Positions 1 to 3,799 of a DNA stretch of 6,775 bases are shown here, one piece after another; within the stretch, counting starts at the first letter, position 1, and each line of letters begins with the position of its first letter. The DNA lies in assembly GCA_002502705.1 (NCBI GenBank), contig DAQB01000136.1, positions 2,974 through 9,748 of the forward strand, in the 5' to 3' direction. This DNA is from Thermoplasmatales archaeon UBA582 (GTDB taxonomy: Archaea > Thermoplasmatota > Thermoplasmata > Thermoplasmatales > Thermoplasmataceae). The notes under the pieces are model-generated. The model saw only the letters and a list, made by a program, of their open reading frames with translations, did not search any database and had not been told where the DNA came from. The translations under genes and the position numbers were made by a program.

Positions 1-2
1 CC

Positions 3-599
3 CCAAGCCGAAGGGTACCCGTTCTTTATCTTCTGCTTACGGGAATTGCAGTTAGTGTTTTCATATCCTCTATCGTGGCGTTCCTTCTTTATACGAGTCC
101 AAGCCTTGAAGGTGCTAGTGAGGTCTTTTTCTGGTTGATGGGATCTGTTGAAAACATAACTTGGAAATCCCTGATACCAGTTGCAATTCTAAGTATCGTC
201 AGCATGATAATAATAGGGATGTATGCAAGGGAACTTGACACAATCCAGCTCGGTGAGGAATATGCTAAAAGTGTAGGTGTAAATGTTGAAGGACTTAAAC
301 TGATTGCTCTTGTACTTGTGACATTAAGTGTATCAGCGGCGGTATCTATTTCAGGTTTGATAGGCTTCGTGGGACTAATTACACCCCATATTTCCCGGCT
401 GATATATGGTGGTAGCAACCGCAAAGTTATACCAGCGTCTGCCATATTTGGTGCCATTTTTCTTGTTGTAGCGTATGACATTGCTAGGCTGATAATATTA
501 CCTCGTGTTGTCCCCATTGGGATCGTGACTGGTATTATAGGAGTTCCATTTTTCATATACTTGTTAAGAAGGCTGGCAGGTGGTTATTATTCAGATTGA
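3..599 (+). CDS. btuC: FecCD/BtuC-family ABC transporter permease, 5'-truncated by window edge
   Basis: Membrane permease of a type II ABC importer, which forms the channel through which a corrinoid or iron chelate enters the cell. The reading frame is open to the window edge; 198 residues are visible against about 330-350 usual, so roughly the N-terminal 40% is missing. Several hydrophobic helices are evident. The family hallmark GFVGLITPHISR lies at visible residues 121-132 (about nt 363-398). It is preceded by the coupling region around LGEEYAKSVGV and followed by the usual DIARL and PIGIVTGIIGVPFFIYLLRR ending. The GTG at 75 is an internal Val, not the start. The ATPase gene overlaps the last 20 bases, so the two are co-transcribed and probably translationally coupled. 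The B12 substrate is inferred from the neighbouring cbiA and phosphatase; siderophore or haem transport is the main alternative. The family assignment is firm, the symbol less so. Confidence 0.9.
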   Translation, partial: PSRRVPVLYLLLTGIAVSVFISSIVAFLLYTSPSLEGASEVFFWLMGSVENITWKSLIPVAILSIVSMIIIGMYARELDTIQLGEEYAKSVGVNVEGLKLIALVLVTLSVSAAVSISGLIGFVGLITPHISRLIYGGSNRKVIPASAIFGAIFLVVAYDIARLIILPRVVPIGIVTGIIGVPFFIYLLRRLAGGYYSD

Positions 600-1329
600 A
601 GTTAGTTCTCTTAGATATCGTAACGGATCATTTTCACTCGGTCCAGTATCATTCAAAGCGGACAGAGGAGAGGTATTCGGTATTGGAGGGCCAAATGGAT
701 CAGGCAAGTCCACTCTGATAAGGCTTATCCTTGGTCTGCTTAAGCCTGCGAATGGATCAGTCATAATTGACGGTAAAAATATAGGTACCATTACGCAGAG
801 AGAGATTTCAAGAAGGATATCCTATCTTCCACAATCATTGTTTTCCCCGTTGAATCTTTCGGTACAGGATGTGTTACTGGCATCCGAATACAGTATGGTT
901 GACAGAAATGAATCTCTATCGGATCTGATAGAATACTTCGGCCTTAATTCCTTAAAGCACAGGGATTTTAACACATTAAGCGGGGGAGAAAAGAGGATAG
1001 TAATGTTTGCGGGAGCCGTGCACCAGGGGTCAGATATAATTGTGATGGACGAGCCTGACACTTTTCTTGACATAGACAAGGAAATCTTCCTCTTTAAGGA
1101 AATCAAGAAACTCTCATCTTCTGGGAAACTCATAATTACTATATTTCATGACCTGAATAAGCTTAGAGATACATGCGATCGAGTTCTTCTGCTTAAGTCA
1201 GGAAAACAGATAGCATATGGTAAATCGAATGAAGTTTTAATTCCTGATGTTCTGGAAACCATTTATTCAGCAAAATTTTTGCTTGATGAGGGCAAGACAG
1301 GAACTAGAATAATTGCAACCAGGCAGTGA
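580..1329 (+). CDS. btuD: ABC transporter ATP-binding protein, BtuD/FecE-like
   Basis: Cytoplasmic ATPase that powers the BtuC-like permease encoded just upstream. All nucleotide-binding motifs are present in its 249 residues: Walker A GPNGSGKST (37-45), Q-loop YLPQ (82-85), signature LSGGE (133-137), Walker B IIVMDEP (153-159) with the catalytic Glu, D-loop FLD, and H-loop His190 in IFHDL. Length is normal for the family (about 250-260). The start is GTG at 580, inside the end of the permease gene (20-bp overlap, different frame). No later Met or Val codon precedes the first beta strand (IEVSSLRYRNG) comfortably, so this start fits. The window shows no substrate-binding protein; it may lie upstream. 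The gene ends in TGA directly against the stop of the convergent phosphatase gene. The ATPase function is certain; corrinoid as cargo is inferred from context. Confidence 0.92.
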   Translation: MVIIQIEVSSLRYRNGSFSLGPVSFKADRGEVFGIGGPNGSGKSTLIRLILGLLKPANGSVIIDGKNIGTITQREISRRISYLPQSLFSPLNLSVQDVLLASEYSMVDRNESLSDLIEYFGLNSLKHRDFNTLSGGEKRIVMFAGAVHQGSDIIVMDEPDTFLDIDKEIFLFKEIKKLSSSGKLIITIFHDLNKLRDTCDRVLLLKSGKQIAYGKSNEVLIPDVLETIYSAKFLLDEGKTGTRIIATRQ

Positions 1330-1929
1330 TTAAAGATACATTACGCTCTCTTCCAGAAGATCTGTTTTTGTCGCATTCATTCTCACCCTGATAAATGAAC
1401 AGTTTGTGAATCTTATCCCGTGCGGATCACCTATGTATAATCTATAGAACATCCTGATAAAGCCTCCATGAGATACTGCAAGTACGTTTCTTCCCCTAAA
1501 TTCACTAAAAATTAAATTCCGTGCCATCTCGACTCTATTTTTCAGTTCTTCTACGCTTTCAGCACCTGGTAGTTGGTCTATTGTATTGTCCAGTATATTG
1601 GTAAATTTTAGACCGAAGACTTCCATAACACCTGCAGATGTCATACCCTCCCCAGCTCCCAGGTTCCTATCCCTTATTATATCAAAACAGATCATTCTTT
1701 GAATACCAATTATTCTGGATATGATTTCAGCAGTTTTTATTGATCGGCCCATTCCACTGTGTAGAATTACGTCTATATTTTTTGGAAGAATTGATGTTGC
1801 AACTTTGACTAACTCAAGTTTTCCAGATTCGGTTAGATCTGAATCAGTGGAACCCTGCCATTCGCCTTTTGCATTCGCGACCGTTTCTCCATGCCTTAAC
1901 AGGGTTAACTCCATGTCGTCTGTACCCAT
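1330..1929 (-). CDS. histidine phosphatase superfamily protein, possible CobC-like alpha-ribazole phosphatase
   Basis: A 199-residue branch-1 histidine phosphatase (phosphoglycerate mutase-like fold), likely cytoplasmic. The phosphohistidine motif LLRHGET places catalytic His13 between Arg12 and Gly14. The second Arg is Arg62 in SGMGRSIKTAEII. An acidic loop follows (LGAGEGM, Glu94), then PGAESVEEL (121-129) with Arg132, and the second catalytic His154 in AVSHGGFIR. The catalytic set looks complete. Members include alpha-ribazole-5'-phosphate phosphatase (CobC), cofactor-dependent phosphoglycerate mutases and broad phosphatases, and sequence alone does not decide. Adjacency to cbiA and a BtuCD-like transporter favours a cobalamin role. 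The start at 1929 is preferred over the in-frame ATG at 1914 because a TATA box is centred 27 nt upstream of 1929, implying a leaderless mRNA; no Shine-Dalgarno precedes either. An 80-bp gap separates it from cbiA upstream, so it has its own promoter. Confidence 0.88.
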   Translation of the reverse strand: MGTDDMELTLLRHGETVANAKGEWQGSTDSDLTESGKLELVKVATSILPKNIDVILHSGMGRSIKTAEIISRIIGIQRMICFDIIRDRNLGAGEGMTSAGVMEVFGLKFTNILDNTIDQLPGAESVEELKNRVEMARNLIFSEFRGRNVLAVSHGGFIRMFYRLYIGDPHGIRFTNCSFIRVRMNATKTDLLEESVMYL

Positions 1930-1952
1930 ATTAAAAAGGAAATAGCATTGCG

Positions 1953-1959
1953 ATTTATA
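1953..1959 (-). promoter_or_regulatory. TATA box of the phosphatase gene
   Basis: On the minus strand the sequence reads CTCTATAAATCG, with TATAAAT at 1959-1953. Its centre is 27 nt before the ATG at 1929, the normal TATA-to-start-site distance in archaea, so transcription should begin at or very near the start codon (leaderless mRNA). It shows that the phosphatase need not depend on the cbiA transcript. Confidence 0.6.
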
Positions 1960-2009
1960 GAGAGTATGTTTTCAATCGCTATGGATTACTAATCCCAGAC
2001 TCAGCCTAA

Positions 2010-3278
2010 TTATCCGTTTAAAATATTAAGCAAACGCCTGCCATATCTTTCTAGACTGAAGTGTGAATATGATGCCTGTATGTTTGATTTATATAAAACA
2101 TCCCTTCCGTTTATTCCATTCCCTCTGATATTCTTCATTACTAAATTTTCTGATGTCTCGGTACGGCTGTAATGAAATTCATGTCCATATGCAACCTCGC
2201 CCTTTCTGAAAAGGAGTGATTTGTCAATGCCAACAAGCTTGGTATATGAAATGGAAGGTATTTTTCCCATCCTTGAAGAACCTGAAAATATGCCTGCCAT
2301 CCTGTATTTTCCATTATCTGTTATAAGCGAGTCCAATGTTACCATCATCCCGCCGCATTCAGCAATTATAGGAGTTCCAGCAAGAAACTCAGTTTTCAGA
2401 TCCCTGATAAATCTGCTCTTTGAGATATCTTCTGCATAAAGTTCTGGATACCCCCCTCCAATGTAGATAAGTGATGAATTATCACAGCTTTCACCAGAAA
2501 GTGGGGAGAAAAATTCGACATCGCCTATCCTATTCAAGAAAGCAAGAGAATCTGCGTAATAAAAGCTGAATGCCTCATCCATGGCTACTTTTATCTTCTT
2601 TCTTGTTGTAGGTATGGTTTTCCTCTCCTGTTTAATATCTGAATTTATGTTCCCAAATGACTGGATCAAGTCATCTGGAATATATGAGGATAAAATTTTT
2701 GCTTTTTCCGGGAGGTCTGGAATCTCGTCTGGTAGATGCAGGCCAAGGTGCCTCTCCTCAATTTTCAATTTATCATTATGTGGTATCGAAGCAAGTATTT
2801 TGACACCATTTTTTATGAAGTTTCTTGAAACCATTGCTAAATGTTTTTCCGAGTAAAAATTGTTAATAATAACACCAGCACAACGTTTGCCTAAAAAACC
2901 TTTTGACATAGCGTACGCAGATTCAGCCATCTTCTCAACATCAATGACAAGTATGTATGGAATACCAAGTGCATTGAAATACCAGTGAGAGCTCAAATCG
3001 ATTTCCATTCCAGAATCGAATAGACCCATTACACCTTCAACAACGATTACTTGAGTATTTTCTGGTATTAAAGAAATAAAATTGCGCCATTTTTTTCCCT
3101 GAATCCAGCGGTCTAGATTCGGAGTTCTATTTCCCGATATGTTTGTATGGAACATACCATCTATGTAATCAGGCCCAATTTTAACACCTACAGAGTTTTT
3201 ATATTTGTTGAGTAAGCCCATTGTGACAAGTGTTTTTCCAGATCCAGTAAAGGCTGATGTTATTCCTATCGCTTTCAA
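2010..3278 (-). CDS. cbiA: cobyrinic acid a,c-diamide synthase (CbiA/CobB family)
   Basis: Glutamine-dependent, ATP-using enzyme that amidates the a and c acetate side chains of cobyrinic acid during B12 synthesis, in the cytoplasm. Its 422 residues form two domains. The N-terminal synthetase domain has a P-loop, FTGSGKT (10-16), and the family motif IGPDYIDGMFH (34-44) followed by NLDRW (54-58). The C-terminal class I glutamine amidotransferase domain begins near residue 230, with IGGGYPELYAEDI (273-285), nucleophile Cys308 in IIAECGGM, GHEFHYS (365-371) and catalytic His406 in SYSHFS. It is slightly shorter than typical bacterial CbiA (about 450). The start is TTG at 3278-3276: an in-frame TAG lies four codons upstream, and the next Met (residue 20) would remove the P-loop. 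The CfbB paralogue of coenzyme F430 synthesis is the closest alternative, but B12 is favoured by the transporter and phosphatase nearby. Confidence 0.93.
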   Translation of the reverse strand: MKAIGITSAFTGSGKTLVTMGLLNKYKNSVGVKIGPDYIDGMFHTNISGNRTPNLDRWIQGKKWRNFISLIPENTQVIVVEGVMGLFDSGMEIDLSSHWYFNALGIPYILVIDVEKMAESAYAMSKGFLGKRCAGVIINNFYSEKHLAMVSRNFIKNGVKILASIPHNDKLKIEERHLGLHLPDEIPDLPEKAKILSSYIPDDLIQSFGNINSDIKQERKTIPTTRKKIKVAMDEAFSFYYADSLAFLNRIGDVEFFSPLSGESCDNSSLIYIGGGYPELYAEDISKSRFIRDLKTEFLAGTPIIAECGGMMVTLDSLITDNGKYRMAGIFSGSSRMGKIPSISYTKLVGIDKSLLFRKGEVAYGHEFHYSRTETSENLVMKNIRGNGINGRDVLYKSNIQASYSHFSLERYGRRLLNILNG

Positions 3279-3300
3279 GTTATCAAACTATCATCTTACA

Positions 3301-3310
3301 GTATATCTAA
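3301..3310 (-). promoter_or_regulatory. probable TATA box of cbiA
   Basis: The minus strand reads TTAGATATAC at 3310-3301, centred about 27 nt before the TTG start at 3278. Spacing matches a leaderless archaeal promoter and agrees with the TTG start forced by the upstream in-frame stop. The element is a less perfect TATA match than those of the phosphatase and surface-protein genes. Confidence 0.45.
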
Positions 3311-3425
3311 CTTATTAACGAAACTCTAATCAGTTAACCAATTGAAATTCCCACAATGCATTCGAAGGGTTATATTTTATTTTTAATGGGGAAAAAATTG
3401 CCCAAAATTCTATTTACAATGTTTA

Positions 3426-3466
3426 CAGGAATTCTGGCTTTAGAAGATAATTGCTAGAATTTCCTG
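3426..3466. repeat. inverted repeat with hairpin potential
   Basis: The left arm CAGGAATTCTGGC (3426-3438) pairs with the right arm GCTAGAATTTCCTG (3453-3466). This gives 13 base pairs including one G-U and a single bulged base, around a 14-nt loop. It lies in the gap between divergent genes, about 50 nt downstream of a TATA-like stretch at 3370-3379. It could be part of a small RNA, a protein-binding site or a remnant of a mobile end; nothing here distinguishes these. Confidence 0.55.
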
Positions 3467-3579
3467 AAGAACGAATATCTCTAAAATCCAGACCTAAATA
3501 AGAGGTTATATTTCATTATCAAAATATAGAAACGATATAATCCCCTGAAGAGAGTTAAAACTCTAAAACCAGGATCAAA
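3455..3579. repeat. degenerate direct repeat, two copies about 81 bp apart
   Basis: Copy 1 (3455-3499) and copy 2 (3536-3579) share, in the same order, TA-AAT, CCTGAAGA, CTCTAAAA, CCAG and AAAT, about 31 matches in 45 aligned positions with two single-base gaps. A GGTTATATTT stretch precedes each copy at a different distance (near 3369 and 3504). The AT richness makes chance similarity possible. Confidence 0.35.
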
Positions 3580-3771
3580 TGTTATCACTTTTGGTATGAG
3601 ACTACATTCCAAAATTTCCTGCCATCTACTAACTTTGGGTGAGAAGGTTAATTTTTTAAAAAAGTGGACGATGCAAATTGAATTTTACTTTTAGAAATGA
3701 GAGATTTTCCTCGATGAATACGAGCATTCTAAATTTATGAACTGTATCCAGCCGTAAATTAGAAAAAAGAA

Positions 3772-3780
3772 TTTATATAA
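3772..3780 (+). promoter_or_regulatory. TATA box of the surface-protein gene
   Basis: TTTATATAA preceded by the A-rich stretch AGAAAAAAGAA (a purine-rich BRE-like context). Its centre is 24 nt before the ATG at 3800, so the mRNA is probably leaderless. This is the best promoter match in the window and argues against the in-frame TTG at 3788, which would lie only 12 nt from the TATA centre, upstream of the expected transcription start. Confidence 0.7.
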
Positions 3781-3799
3781 TAATAAGTTGACGCCAACA

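Larger units (their letters stand above)
3311..3771. other. long intergenic region between divergent cbiA and surface-protein genes
   Basis: About 460 bp, very AT-rich, with no convincing protein gene on either strand. The longest plausible start-to-stop stretch I noticed is a 23-codon frame at 3386-3457. It does hold structured sequence: an inverted repeat at 3426-3466, a degenerate direct repeat around 3455-3579, and the palindrome AGAGTTAAAACTCT at 3551-3564. GGTTATATTT-like stretches occur at about 3369 and 3504 and could be TATA elements of unknown transcripts. No tRNA or CRISPR repeat was recognised. Confidence 0.6.

Noticed and set aside
89..556. Long open frame on the minus strand inside the permease gene
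   Set aside because: It runs opposite the hallmark FecCD motif, has no family signature of its own and no promoter; it is a shadow of the permease gene.
591..1133. Two minus-strand open frames inside the ATPase gene
   Set aside because: Antisense to the Walker A and signature regions, with no recognisable domain; shadows.
1721..2856. Plus-strand open frames opposite the phosphatase and cbiA
   Set aside because: Their sequences are simply the antisense of catalytic motifs and carry no independent evidence.
3386..3457. 23-codon frame MGKKLPKILFTMFTGILALE... that resembles a signal-peptide start
   Set aside because: It stops at TAG after 23 codons, the TATA-like stretch is only about 12 nt before its ATG, and it overlaps the hairpin; at most a leader peptide or gene remnant.
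3279..3771. Cobalamin riboswitch upstream of cbiA
   Set aside because: No B12-box-like sequence was seen, the apparent leaderless start leaves no room for one, and such riboswitches are mainly bacterial.
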